Positions 50,951-63,603 of a stretch of 64,000 bases of DNA are shown one piece after another (positions within the stretch are counted from its first letter, which is position 1; the number at the start of each line of letters is the position of its first letter). The notes below the pieces were generated by a model that was not told the origin of the DNA, made no database searches, and saw only the letters and a program-made list of their open reading frames with translations. A program made the translations under genes and the position numbers. The stretch spans positions 57,839,473 through 57,903,472 of the forward strand of contig JBOZIK010000001.1 in NCBI GenBank assembly GCA_051453625.1, read 5' to 3'. The stretch comes from Welwitschia mirabilis (Eukaryota > Gnetophyta > Gnetopsida > Welwitschiales).

Positions 50951-51050
50951 NNNNNNNNNNNNNNNNNNNNNNNNNNNNNNNNNNNNNNNNNNNNNNNNNN
51001 NNNNNNNNNNNNNNNNNNNNNNNNNNNNNNNNNNNNNNNNNNNNNNNNNN
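50951..51050. other. assembly gap (100 N)
   Basis: It separates the end of exon c from a fragment of the intronless copy. The missing 3' end of the THADA-like gene may lie here or may be deleted. Confidence 0.9.
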
Positions 51051-51775
51051 GGTTTCATAACAGTTTGAAATCATCTCCTTTATTTAAGTGATTCAAGACT
51101 AAATAAGGTACCTCAGAAATGGATGAAACAACTAATGCAAAGGACTATTACAAAGGATCAAACTGTTGATGACTTTTTGAGGCGTAGTGCTGGAATCAAT
51201 GTCTTTCCAAATTATAATGCCTTTAATTTCTTTTATATGATTAAGCATCTGTTTAAATTTCAAGCCTTCAATGGATGCACTAGGAGGCACAACGTGAAAA
51301 AGAGAATTTTTGTTTTTATTGAGAGAAGGTTTATTATAGATTTTACTCTAGAAGACAGAAACACATGTTCAAGAGTAGTCTTCTTTTTTGATAATAAGAA
51401 AAGGCTTTTATTTAGATTTACTAGTGGGTCATTTTATATATTGCATTATCAATCTTCATGGAGTGCCAGAGAAACATAATCTTATTTTTATCACTTTTCA
51501 AACCTTTCACATTTACAATTGGTATGGATTGATTATCTATTTTAGAATCTACCCGATAATATATTCTCTCTCAGATGCACCAATTCCAGAAAAGCATGAA
51601 TGGTAAAACAAAAAGTATGAAGATATGGCCATTACCTATTCTCATTTATGTTTTCTAATTGTTAACAATAATGGTTGTAAGAATTTGATCTCAGCTAGCA
51701 TATGTTTACTTCCAAACTATTAAATGGATGAAAGAAAGGCTTTTATTCAAATCCTTAAAAAAAAAGGTCTATATA
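51051..51775 (+). pseudogene. intronless THADA-like fragment (third copy) with unrelated tail
   Basis: 51051-51097 matches the end of exon b and 51098-51197 the start of exon c, joined with no intron. At 'ggaatc' (51197) similarity to exon c stops and a tail begins ('aatgtctttccaaattata...') that is shared with the second copy (59381-60055). The shared tail ends near an A run ('ttaaaaaaaaagg', about 51757). About 85 bases of tail present in the second copy (about 59705-59790) are missing here. The frames 51123-51479 and 51388-51606 arise from this chimera. Confidence 0.75.
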
Positions 51776-53714
51776 TAGTTTACCCCCTTTTTGACATGGG
51801 CTGAGTGAAAAACATCATGTTAAAAATTTTGTAAGATGAATTATTGGTCAAAGATTGAAATGGTAAGACATGAATTGAATAGATGATAAAGACGTAGCAT
51901 GGATAGGATGTGTATAGGATGGAAATGGTAAACGTGTCAAGGGTATTTGTGAAAGATAAGGAAGAGGGTACTAGGTGAAGTAAAAAGTGTGTATTTGATC
52001 AGATTGAAATGAAGGTAAACTAAAACAACTTTGCAGTGAATGGAAATGAAAAAATAAAAACAAGAAAAAAAAGGAGAAAAAGTTGTAACGATTGATAGAT
52101 TGATAGTAGACGATGTCGAGTATTAGAAGAACGATAAATTAACTGAGAAGTGGAAATGGCCTTGAATGAATTTAGAGTAAATGCGAGAGATGACTTTGAG
52201 ATAATTAGATATAAATATTAGGAAAAGACTAAGTAAAAATGGATAAACAAAGGCATGAAGAAGATTGATTACAATGTCTCTAAATACCAACTTAGCAATG
52301 TCGATTAGTATGAGTTATGAAATTGGTCGATGTCATTAATGATGGTTTAATGCTAAATGACATGGAGTATCACATGACTAGGACAGTGATTATAATAATG
52401 TCCATGATCAGTCTATGAAGTATCAAGGCAATGTCAGGACTATAGCTCAATCTAATCATCAGTTGTGATAGAGATCTTAATAACTTACTAACCAATAACC
52501 AATATGTTCTGAATGCTCGTGAAGTTATAGCTTTAGAGTCATAGAAAATAAAGTCAATGGAATTTTTAGAAATCACCATCTACCATGATGAGGAAAGTGT
52601 AACCACTACTAAAAGCATAAGGATCTACAAGCCGAAGCCAGATCATGATTAACTAATGCCCCAGTGGATTTCCCACAGCTATCATATCGTACTACTAAAG
52701 GCCCCTCTCGAGAATATTTACGCCAGTGCACTTGTGATACGACATCATGATTATTTTATTTTTCTTTTCTTTTTTTTTCTTTTTCTTTTTTTTTTAGTGC
52801 ATGATAACAATATTTTACCAATTGACTTGAATTTACTCTCTTTTTTTTTTTTAAATTGATTGATCATTAGGATGATAAATTTCCTCTCTTTTTTTTGAAC
52901 ATTGATTAATTATTGGAATGATAAATTGTAAGATTAATTACTAAAAACAAGCATCATGTTTAACACAAATCGATACTAGAATAGAAGAACATGAGACATC
53001 GAATGTCATAGACATACGAATGTATTAACATTGGATGAAATCCAATCTTACCACAGTAAATGTCCCAAGGTAGGAAAGTACTTTCATGAAAACTCAATTG
53101 TAATTTAACATAGGATCAAACGAAATTAACGATCAAATAAAGAAATGACTCTAACCAAGAAACTCTGCTAAGGAGTCATTTAGGTAAAGATGACTCAATT
53201 TCTTCTACCATTTCAAGAGTATTATAATGATAATTAATGTAATCTTAGTCGTTATCCATTAACACTAAGCTTTTTCTTGGCATCTAAATTGAAAACTCAA
53301 TGAAGTCATTTAAAATGCATTTATCTGTAAGATAAGACTTTGACCACTTGACAGTTAACTCATTGTAAAGATGTACCCAAGCATGATGTGACAAAATAAG
53401 ATGAATTAACTATGAAAAATGTGATTGATAAGTTCAAGAAGGATTGAGTGCAAAGTGAAATTAAGAACTACATGACAAATTATTAAATGAAAGAGAATGA
53501 ATAGGTGAAACATGTCATTATCAAGTAGAGGGATGGATGTTTTTCTTTGTAAAAGAAGGTAGAATAAAAGAGGATTTTGTATGAGGAAATGTAATGAATT
53601 ACTATGATTAAAAATGATGACTGCAAGAAGTTAGAACTTTAAAATGTAATAAAATGATTATAGGCTTGTGGAAAAATCATCGGGAACAAACAGAACCCAA
53701 CCAGAATCTAAGAG
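51776..53714. other. unassigned stretch, perhaps gypsy remains
   Basis: No protein motif could be read with confidence. It lies where the pol region of the minus-strand gypsy element would be expected, but no RT motif was found. Pyrimidine runs occur at 52755-52795 and 52835-52855. Confidence 0.4.
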
Positions 53715-53755
53715 TTATGCATTAGGAATTTGTGAGACCTTCAATTTATGAGGGT

Positions 53756-54291
53756 CTATGGGATCATGTTCAAAATACAAAAATGAAATGATTCTCTTTT
53801 CTGGGATTCGAGTGATAATGAAGAAGGAGTTTGAGATCGTGCCTTGACATTTGCCACTGTATGATTTCTTTCCAGTGGCACTAAGATCTTTGATATAATG
53901 AATTTTAGTTTTTGATGGGGTAATAATATAATTGCCCCCGTATCCATGATCCAAGAATGACGTAAAAGTAAATTGAGTGTAGAAACATTATCGATCACAT
54001 GAAATTTAATATCCTTGACCTTTGAGCTACCTCAACTGGTAAGATAGCTATTAATTTGGACTTATCTTCTTGATTATTAAAACCTCTAATTGTGACACTC
54101 TTTTTTGAATCTAGTAGATGTTGCAATTTGAGTTTATCTAAACAAGATGATATGATAACATTTAATTTAGCCCCATAATCAACAAAGGCTCTAGCTACTT
54201 TAGTAGAACCAATGTTTACCAAAAAGTAGGGTGGTTTAGTGATTATTATTTTTCTAGAAGTAGATGAGTTCTCTTTAGGGTGAAACTGCAT
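53756..54291 (-). pseudogene. gypsy retropepsin-like protease remnant
   Basis: 'PPYFLVNIGSTKVARAFVDYGAKLNVI' is the active-site region; the family motif is D-[STN]-G-A, here D-Y-G-A, so the residue after the catalytic Asp is changed. It continues after a stop with 'LNLLLRHSWI' (family YNLLLGRPWI) and 'LPHQKLKFI', the block that follows the protease in plant gypsy polyproteins. Confidence 0.75.
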
Positions 54292-54760
54292 TGTTTTATG
54301 ATCCTCATCATTTTTTTGAACATCTACTTAATTTGAAGTAGGTTCTTGTTTTGGAGGTGTCTCTGGTGTTAAGCGTTCTTCACATAATCTTTTGAAGGCT
54401 TATTTATAAGGTTTTGAATTTTTAATCAATGAAGAGAGATGATAATATGCTTCCTCAATTTTAAAGGCATGCAATTATGACTAAACATTTGGTCGAGGGG
54501 TGAGTCGACTTTGAGCATCTTCTATTTTAACTAATCATTGTAGTTTTTGCTTATTTTCTTGGATTATTTGTTATAAATGTTTTATCGATTGTCCTTCGAT
54601 TACCCAAATTGCATATGGGGCATTATTATCTTGAACCACCACTTTTGTGGTGTTTATGACATAGAGGCTTGAGTTGGAAATGGATTTTTATAGATCTCGA
54701 GCTGTTCATTTGTAGCTACAAGGATTGTATCAAATTCTTCTTTTTATTCTTAATGATGTC

Positions 54761-54949
54761 TTAAATGATATGTTTTAGGTTAAAGCAGTTTTTGATGTGA
54801 TGTCCCCTAATTCTGTGGTATTCACAGTATTTAGACTTGTCATAGCTTTTAGGTTTCGATGCATTAGGATCTTTTTCCCTAATTGAAGGTAGTTGGATTA
54901 TCCTCTTTTGTAACCAAATTCCAAGGATATTTCTCAATGGAATTTGCAA
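54761..54949 (-). pseudogene. gypsy gag zinc-knuckle region
   Basis: The open frame ends 'YCEYHRIRGHHIKNCFNLK', matching the CxFH..xGHxTEECxxLK knuckle typical of plant gypsy gags. The cysteines and His are kept. Confidence 0.75.
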
Positions 54950-55399
54950 CCTATTGAAGTTTCTCCTAGATCTTTAAGTTAGCCTTTGAGATTGATTTTG
55001 ATCCTGGTTTTAAGTTAGAAAAGATTGTTGTTGATTTAGAGGTTGTTATTGAAGCAGTTGAAATTGTTGTTTTTAAGGCAATGATTGTGCTTAGAAACTT
55101 TATAGTTATTAAGAAGATGAGTAACAAGGTTAACCTAAAACTGATTAAAATAAAAAAGCTTGGGAAGGGAAAGGAGGTTAAGGTTGAAACTATTGTGCTA
55201 CTAAGATACTGACCAGTTGAGATGGATAACTTAATTGAGGAGGCTATAAAGTCTGGTTAACTACTGAAACATTTTTCATGTTAGTTGTTTTGTTATTACT
55301 ATTTTCTCTTCTTGTTAATTCACTTTGTGAAGTATTGTCATATTTTATGGTGCTCTTTTCTTTACTTACGAATTCGGTTTTTTTAATTAATGTGACTAC

Positions 55400-55870
55400 T
55401 TATTCAAATGTTTCGAATGCTTGCATCCTAAGTTGTTTAAAAACATATGGAATGCATGATTTGGCAAATAGATATGCCATGTCAGAATCGGCAATGGGGG
55501 TTTCTAATTGTAAGGCAATACTCCTCCATTATCAAGCGTAATCTTCGATAGTATCACTAAATTGTTGTTTCATCATTGTCGATAGTCATTCTCTTTGTGA
55601 TGTTAATAGAGTAATGTTATATGAACATCTTGAATAGTTATTTGAGACTTGTGATAGAATGAGTTGGTAAGCGATGGTATCACTCAAGGGCTTATCATTG
55701 AAAAGATTGACAAAATAGATGGCATGCAGTATTTCATTCTATATCATACATGTGGTAGGAGTGTTTGGAATTTCTAACATGAATAACAAGGTCTTTGACA
55801 CTTGTAAACTTCTCGAAGTCAGGCATTTTGCTAGGCAAAATGACTTTGTGATGGATAGAAGGGTGAATTA
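55400..55870 (-). pseudogene. gypsy gag remnant
   Basis: The minus strand reads 'KMPDFEKFTSVKD', then in other frames 'NLFNDKPLSDTIAYQL' and 'SIALQLETPIADSDMAYLF'. These are the blocks of plant Ty3/gypsy gags (PDFEKY.G..DP; W...A....PPL...EM...F). Stops and frame changes are frequent. Confidence 0.7.
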
Positions 55871-56509
55871 GTATATCATCAAAGTCTGTGTCGAGGTAAC
55901 TCTTCTTGGTTTAAAGGCCTCGTTTGATGTCATTAATGGCCTTCTAGAGCATGTTGAATTCAGTTGACTATATTTATGGTTTATCGTCTTTAATTTATAG
56001 AACTTTAGATGGCTCTTTATCATTGGTTTCATATTCAAATAGACTATCATCATCGAAGTCTTTATTTAAAATTTGTTATGTGGGTTTTTGTGATGTTTTA
56101 ATTTTTTCATCATAACTCCATTCATTTATGAACTCTGAATTTTCATCATATTTTTGTGAAAAGGGGTCTTTAGGGAGAACCTTGTTATCTCGTCTAAAAG
56201 CATAAGTTTTTAATTGCTAAAGAACAAATCCTTTAGGTGGTATGAATCAGATAATCCTTCCAATAACTCCTATAGTTATTCATGACATGAAGTTCATTAG
56301 GAGTAAGGATTGAGGGATGTTGTTGAACAAGTATCTTATACTCATCTTCAGAGATGCAGGCTTTTTTCTTGTGGGTCAACATCAGCATTATGGCTATTGT
56401 GTGCGACAAGGTGGTAGACAAAGTAAGATGAAAATGAGCATGATTCACAGAAAATGATAATGAAACAATAAAGGCCTACACTAGGTGCCCTCCTTCTATT
56501 GCCAAACTA

Positions 56510-59500
56510 TTACAATTATTTTTCGCAACATTGTATTTAGGATTCTAAGTGATCGTAGTTTTATTTAATGTGCTTCTTCTAGTACCAAACTATTACTAAT
56601 ATATATATATATATATGCAGTGATTTAATTAATTATTATTTTTAGATGATCAAAATTATTGGTGTATTTTATGTAGTATTTTTTTTTTTTTTTGGAATGA
56701 TTTCAAAGTATTAAGTTAACAATCAGAAATGATGGAATAAATTGATATATGAGGAAATAGAAAATGAGTAAAATTCCCTAATTTTTTTTACTAAATAACA
56801 TTGAAAAGCATTCTAGAATTTCAAAGGGTTGGAATTTATTTTAAAAGTCTTAAGTATACTAATAACTAATAAAATGTAATGCCTTATAAATAAATTTCAG
56901 GAAATATAAAATAGTAATCTAATATGAAAAGATAAAACTAAGTATCTTTTTTTAAAAAAAAATTAAATTATATATTTCTTTTAGATTAGCTAGTAAAAAA
57001 AACAATAAAAATAAAAAGAAAAATGGTGTATAAACCTAAGTGGTGAAATAAAGAAAAGAACTTAAGTTTTCCCTTTTTTTAAATTTAAAAAATGGATCTC
57101 AAAAATAATAATAATATCTTAAGAAAAAGGAATTTTTTGATAGGAAATTATAATTTCTTAAAAAAGGAAAAGAAAAGTTTGAACCTATTCTTTTTTTTTT
57201 CTAACCATGTTGTGTGTCACCTTTAGGCTTACATCTATGTTTGTCTCTACTTTGCAAAGTCTGTGATGCTGCTTTTGCTTGTTCTTCATGCCTAAATGCT
57301 GCCTCTGTTATGGTTTCGTTTGTTGTGATTTTCCTCATCTATGCTTCTGACCTGTATGTGCTCTAATGTGTGTTCTCTTATGCCTTTGTTCTTATTTGTG
57401 TCTGTGCTTTTCTCCATTTTCTTGTGATGCATTTGGTTCTCATTCTGGTGTTTTTATTATGTGCTTCTCTGTTTTGATCTTTGATTACATTACTTCTCTG
57501 TTAACATTTCATTTTATGTGAGCATTCATCATTCCTTTTTTTTTCTGACATGCGTCTTGACATCTTTTATCCCTTTGGTTCCCCTACATCTCTATTTCTT
57601 TATCCCTTAGCCTTCCCCTTTCTCTGATGATGTTGCTTCTCTATCATTTGGTGTTGTTTCTTGGCATTCTACTATTCTGCGTCTTGATGTGCTAGGTCTC
57701 CTCTCTATTCTCATTCATCTGATGAATGCATCTGTCTTCTATTCCTGATGCATTATTGTCTTTTATGTGCTCACCCCTGCTTCTAATATCTTATGTCTTT
57801 GATATGCTCCCCTTTCCTCACTCTTGATCCGGATGTTGAGCCTTTTCTCCTGATTTTGTATCATTTTAGTTATTCTCTCTTTGAATTCACCTCTATTCAT
57901 AACTACTTTCCACCGTATTTAGAGATATATTCTTTTACTATCCTAAATTTCTGGTGTCTCAATGTCCTTTCATGTTCTTGAGGCATGAGTCTTCTATGAA
58001 AACAGAACAGCTATGAAGTGGAGTAAGGAAATGCATTCCACCTTCACGGTTACATTTTTGGGTGTTGTGTTCATGATTTCTACTTTTTTGGCTAGTTTTG
58101 AGGAGCATGGGATGTGGTGGTGGTGATGAAATCGTATAGTCATTAGTTCTTTTTGTGTCTATGTAGGAATACTTTACTTTCTAGAGTAGGAAACAAAAAT
58201 AAAATTGAGACAGATTAGTCAAAAGTCTTTTCATTAAATATAAATACATGATTGATGGAGAAATTAACCCTACCACACCAGGAAATTCCTAATTATTAAT
58301 AATAGAACTTAGTTTAATCGCAATAGACAGTTGCTTCTGATCACTCATCCAAAGCTTTGACTTTTAGCAAATGATAGCCTGAAATCATTTCTATCATTAG
58401 CATTAATTGATACTACTAAAACAAACTGGTTACTGTAAAATAGAATCTTATTGAAGGTATGGCCTTCAAGTAATAGAACAGAACTACTGTGATTGATCGA
58501 ATGGTACAAATGCTATCTTCTCCTTCTCTTTTAGAAATCATGTTCAAACACCTATTGGAGTTTATATGAACTCCTTGATTGATTGGCTACAAGAAATAAT
58601 AGAAGAAGGTAAAAAGAATCTTTTGAAAGCATGCGAACACACTTTTGTTTATGGTGTGTTGTTGATCCTAGGATACACATTAGAAGAATTGAACTAGACC
58701 TCTGATGCTATCTTTAGAAGTTCTCATGAGATACATGCATCATTTGAAAAACTATTTACAATGGTTATGAGAGTAACATCATTGGCTCTATGAGTCGTTT
58801 CTTCTGATGCATTTAATCTTATAGGCAATATTGGAAATTTAGCTGAGGAACTTCATCCATGTTCACAAGCAACCACTGTTGATGAAGTAAAACCTAATTC
58901 TACAATTGAAAATGAGAAACAAGAAATAGGCCTTTCTGGAAATGTTGAGCCTACTGATCAAGTTATCATGGTTGGATGTTGACTTGTCATGAAAGAGGTT
59001 TGTCTTCTTCTAGGAAGAATAACAAGAAAGTACCTTTGCCTGTATGCTGTGAAAGTTCATTCTGAATCCCATTTAATGACTGCCAAATTGAGAAGCTAGT
59101 GATTAATGGGAGGCACATCAATAATTCTGGTTGTATTTTGGACATGAATAACTTGAGATCATAGGCCAGCATTTTTTTTTTATAGGTGTTGTTGGCCTTG
59201 AAACATAATGATGCAATTGATAAGATTAGAACAAGTTTCATAACACTTTGCAATCATCTCCTTTATTTAAGTGATTCAAGACGGAATAAGGTGCCTAAAA
59301 AATGGATGAAACAACTAATGCAAAGGACTACTACAAAGGATCAAACTGTTGATGACTTTCTAAGGAGTAGTACTAGAATCAATGGCTTTCTAAATTATAA
59401 TGCCTTTAATTTATTTTGTATGACCAAGCATCTATTTAAATTTCAATCCTTCAATGGATGAAATAAGAGGCACAACGTGACAAAGAGAATTTTCGTTTTT

Positions 59501-60055
59501 ATTAAGAGAATGTTTATTACATTTTTCACTTTGGAAAATAGCATCATGTGTTCAAGAGTAGTCTTCTTTTTGGTAATAAGAAAAGACTTTTATTTAGATT
59601 TACTAGTAGGTCATTTTATATATTGCATTCTCAAGCTTCGTGGAGTACCAGAGAAACATAATCTTTTTTGTATGGCTTTTCAACCCTTTCACATTTACAA
59701 TTGGCACCAGAGAAAATAGTGAGTCCATTGTACGCACAATTATTTTACGGATTCTCTTATGTTTTATGAAAGGCCAAATAATGCAGGAACTCATATGGTA
59801 TGGCTTGATTATCCATTTTAGAATCTACCTGATAATATATTCTCTCTCAAATGCCCCAAGTCTAGAAAAGCATGAATGGTAAAATAAAATGTATGAAGAT
59901 ATGGCCATTACCTATTCTTATTTATGTTTTCTAATTGTTAAAAAAGATGGTTGTAAGAATTTACTCTCAGCTAGTATATGTTTAATTCCAAACTATTAAA
60001 TGAATGAAAGAAAGGATTTTATTCAAATCCCTAAAGAAAAAAGGCCTATATACAC
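56510..60055 (+). pseudogene. second THADA-like copy: upstream segment plus spliced exons plus tail
   Basis: 56510-58534 matches 40566-42462 (non-coding). 58535-58997 matches exon a, 58998-59280 exon b and 59281-59380 the first 100 bases of exon c; both introns are absent and the joins are exact. At 59380 similarity to exon c stops and an unrelated tail begins, shared with the third copy. Stops and a frameshift in exons a and b show that it is dead ('ELN*TSD', 'VGC*LVMKE'). The splice acceptor before exon a is intact here ('cttctcttttag', 58534). The shared tail ends near 'cctaaagaaaaaagg' (about 60035). Confidence 0.8.
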
Positions 60056-60966
60056 TAGAGGAATTAGTTTGATATCAATTGGCAAATATAATCTAAAAAT
60101 CTCTTCCTTTTGACATTGATGGTAAACAAATTAGTAATTTCAAAGATTTTAAACAATTTAAATTCATTCACTAAACATTTTTAGGAATACATTAAAAAGT
60201 CAAAAAGCTTCCCCTTACTTCAAGACATATATATGTAAGCAAAAGGTAAGATAGGTAATCTTTTCTTCCCCTTTAACTAAATAGCACAAAATATTCCAAA
60301 GTACAATAAAAAGAGCATATTAGATTTGATATTGAATTGAAAGCACTACATCTTCTCCCTGCTGTCGACATCAATGGAAAATAAAGAGTTAGATATTTGC
60401 TCCTCCTATGTTGACACCAAATGATGAATGATGATAAGTCAAAATTTTGAAAGCATATTAAATCATTTGGAATAGACAAGTCGTGCTTTTAAATGAGACA
60501 TGTTTGAAATATGCACATAATTTTACTAAGACTAATGATCCAATCAACACTTATGAATTACATACTTAAATAATACCTTTTGAGAACATAAATTAACACC
60601 AAGTTATAATGCATAATATGATCAAAAGTTTACTCAATAATTAGACAATTATTTTATTATAATCTAAATATAGTACATTTCAAAAATATCATAATAATGC
60701 AAGGATTGAGTAAAAGAAAATATTTCATTACATTTTGAATTTAGCAAAGTATGTCATAAAAGATAACGATTTTCAAATGCAAAAATGTTCATACAAGAAT
60801 AAGATAAAAATAATTTTATTAGATGATAGACAAATTATAGATGGCTTTTGTTCTGCTGCTACTACTACTACAAAACATTTCCAGTAAATAAGTTGACCAA
60901 ATATTAGACTGGTCAACCATCTTATATTGGTTGATCGAATTTGATATTTGGTCAACCACCCTGCAC
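60056..60966. other. non-coding stretch; 3' region of Copia-4
   Basis: No gene was recognised. From 60885 to 60960 there are units 'gttgaccaaatatt', 'ggtcaaccat' and 'ggttgatcgaat', like the motif in the Copia U3 arrays and in the region after RNase H of Copia-1 (about 16570-16620). Phrases like 'cttttgacattgatgg' and 'tgtcgacatcaatgg' (60110, 60362) also recur. Confidence 0.5.
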
Positions 60967-61245
60967 TTAATGATAGGATGATGACAAAACCCCTAGTTCA
61001 TGTTTGAGACAAATAAAAGTATCAAAATTTAGGGGTTTAGTAAAAATATCTACTAAATGTTGTTCTATAGAAATAAAGTTCATAGATATATGACCTTTTT
61101 CTACCTGATCACAAAGAAAATGGTGTCTAAGTTTGATATGCTTCATTCTTAAATGCTGTATTAGTTTCTTAGAAATATTAATAGCATTAGTATTATCATA
61201 AAAAATAGGAACTTGTTCAAAAGATATTCCAAAATCTCTTATCAT
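60967..61245 (-). pseudogene. Copia-4 RNase H, C-terminal part
   Basis: Open for 92 residues: 'VPIFYDNTNAINISKK', 'HLRMKHIKLRHHFLCDQVEKG', 'VDIFTKPLNFDTF', ending near the natural pol C-terminus. The domain's DSD/AEAEY half lies upstream (61460-61250) with stops. Confidence 0.8.
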
Positions 61246-61517
61246 TTCTTTTATCCATAAAAGGTGAGTGTAACAACTTCCTGTGGTAATATATTTAGCT
61301 TCTATAATGGAAAAAGAAATAGAATTTTATCTCTTACTTGCCCAACCAAATAGACATGAACCTAGAAAAAATATTTTCCACTTGTGCTTTTTCTATCATC
61401 TTTGCATCCTACCCAATTAGCATCACTAAAACCTACAAGATGGAAAGATATTTTGTTTGGATATCATAAACCATAATCACATGTTCCCTTTATGTATCTT
61501 ATTATCTTTTTTACTAC

Positions 61518-62470
61518 TTAAAGATGTGATTCTTTTGGATTTGATTGATATCTAGCATAAAATCCCATACTAAACATAATATCTGGTCTAATTGTAGTAA
61601 AATATAATAAACTACCAATCATGCTTTTGTAAATTTTTTGATCTACTGGTTTACCATTTTCATCCAGGCTTACTTTACATGATGTAGACATAGGAGTATC
61701 AACTATTTTTGCATTTTTAATCCAAATCATTTGATCAAATATCTTGTATATTTGGATTAAGAAAGAAATATTCCATCATTATTTTATTTTATTTAAAGTC
61801 TGAGAAACATTTTAACTTCACCAAGCATACTCATTTTAAATTGATTTGTTATAATTTTTGCAAATTCTTTTGATAAATTTTCATTTGAGGCACCAAAAAT
61901 AATATCATCCACATAAACTTGTATAATAATAAAATCATCTCTCAGTTTTTTTACAAATAAAGTTTTATCTACTATTCCATGATCATATCCATTTTCATTC
62001 AAAAAAGTAGCTAACTATTCATACCATGCTCTAGGTGCTTGTTTTAATCCATATAGTGCTTTCTTAAATCTGTATACATAATCAGATCTATATGGATCAA
62101 TAAAACCTTGAGGTTGTTTAACATAGACTTCTTTATTTAATGAACCATTCAAAAAGGTACTTTTTACATCCATTTGATAAAATTTGAAGTTTTAAAAGCT
62201 GCAAAGGATAATAACATTCTGATGCTATCTAATCTTGTAACAAGAGCAAAAGGATCTCCTACATCAATTCCTTCTATTTGGTTAAAACCTTGAGCTACAA
62301 GTATTGCTTTGTTTTTGATTACATTGTTTTCTTCATCACATTTATTCTTAAAGATTCATTTTGTACCAATGACATCCTTATCTTCTGGTCTCTCAACTAG
62401 TTTCCAAACATTATTTCTCTTGAACTTTTGTAACTCGTCTTACATAGCTAACATTCATTCTTCATGATTT
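61518..62470 (-). pseudogene. Copia-4 reverse transcriptase
   Basis: Blocks in order: 'WKLVERPEDKDVIGTK', 'NQIEGIDVGDPFALVTRLDS', '[15 protein letters not shown]'-like (frame change near 62190), '[11 protein letters not shown]', 'YVDDIIFGASNENLSKEFA' (61793-62002 open) and 'VDQKIYKSMIGSLLYFTTIRPDIMF' (61518-61730 open). It resembles intact Sirevirus RTs closely; only a few stops interrupt it. Confidence 0.8.
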
Positions 62471-63135
62471 TCTGATTCTTCAAAATTCTTGGGCTCTATT
62501 TTTGAAACATAGTAGACATGGGCACATAAATTTTTCATTAAACCTCTTATTTTTACTCTTGAGTTAACTCCTCTAATGATGGATTCTAACGGATGATCCT
62601 TTAGAAGTTTAGGCTTTTTCGATGTTCCTTCTTTTACTTAAGCTTCACTTGTTTTGATAACACCTTTATTTATAGTGGGAATACTTGGGTTTATGATTTC
62701 TTTTTCATCTGAGTTGTTTACGTTTGGGTTAATATCATTAATTTACATATTACTGGACTCTTCTACAGTTAAACTTCTTTTGTTGAACACACGGTAGGCT
62801 CTGCTTCTTCTTGAGTATCTTAAAAAGATGGCTTAGTCAGCTTTTGATTCAAATTTGCTTAAATGTTCCCTATCTTTTAGAACATAACATTTGCTTCCAA
62901 ATACCTTAAAATATGATACATTTAATTTTTTTTCATTCCATAGCTCATAAGATGTTTTATTAGTACCTGGTATGAGATAAACTCTATTGATAATATAATA
63001 TGTTGTGCTATTGACTTCAGCCCAAAAAGATTTAGATATCTATTTATTGTTTAACATAGTTTAAGCCATTTCTTGAAGAACTCTATTTTTCCTTTTAGCT
63101 ATACCATTCTGTTGTGATATCTTTAGAGCTGAAAA

Positions 63136-63336
63136 TTAGTGATCAATACCATTCTCAATGTAATACTTTTCAAAAAAATGATTTTCAAATTCACCACTAT
63201 GATCACTTCTTATTTTCTTTATGATATAACCCTTTTCATTTTGGATCTTGTTGGAAATTTTGACCCAATGATTGTAAGCTTCATATTTATTGGATAAAAA
63301 GCCAATCCAAGTATATCTAAAGTAGTCATCAATCAT
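63136..63336 (-). pseudogene. Copia-4 integrase core
   Basis: The open frame 'MIDDYFRYTWIGFLSNKYEA' to 'SDHSGEFENHFFEKYYIENGI' is the central integrase core with the second catalytic Asp in SDHSGEF. The next block ('SQQNGIAKRKNRVLQEMA') follows after a stop at about 63130-63060; Glu of the VVERKNR block has become Lys. Confidence 0.8.
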
Positions 63337-63603
63337 TGTAAGAAACTAATGTTTTCCACCTAGACTATGAGTTTGAGCAGGTCCAACTAAATCCATATGA
63401 ATAAATTTTAATGGCTTTGAAGTGGAAGCATAATTTTTACGTTTATGAGAGGTTCTAATTTGTTTTCCTTTTTGACATGCATCACACAATCCTTGTTTTT
63501 CTATATTTATCTTAGAAATTCCTCTAATAATATTTTTTAAATAATCATTTTTAATTGATCATAATCAACATTTGCTAAAAGTTTATGCCACAACTCATCT
63601 AGA

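Larger units (their letters stand above)
53715..56506 (-). mobile_element. Ty3/gypsy gag-protease remnant
   Basis: From high to low coordinates on the minus strand: PBS-like 'tttggcaatagaaggaggg' (56506-56488), gag (about 55870-55400), zinc knuckle (about 54830-54760), protease (54291-53995) and the segment after the protease (53998-53756). No RT or integrase was recognised. It abuts the duplicated segment at 56510, which would then be its 5' LTR. Confidence 0.75.
60967..63603 (-). mobile_element. Copia-4: Sirevirus-like Copia pol, best preserved
   Basis: From high to low coordinates: integrase (63336-63040), linker (62860-62480), RT (62470-61520), RNase H (about 61460-60967). RT keeps 'YVDDIIFGAS' (catalytic Asp pair intact) and 'SFLLRLDSIRM'-type and 'APRAWYE' blocks; RNase H ends with 'DNTNAINISKK', 'HIKLRHHFLCDQVEKGHISMNF' and 'VDIFTKPL'. 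The integrase reads 'DDYFRYTWIGFLSNK', 'IRSDHSGEFENHFFE' and 'SQQNGIAKRKNR'. Several stops and frame changes remain. Gag and the 5' LTR are beyond the gap or the window. Confidence 0.85.
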
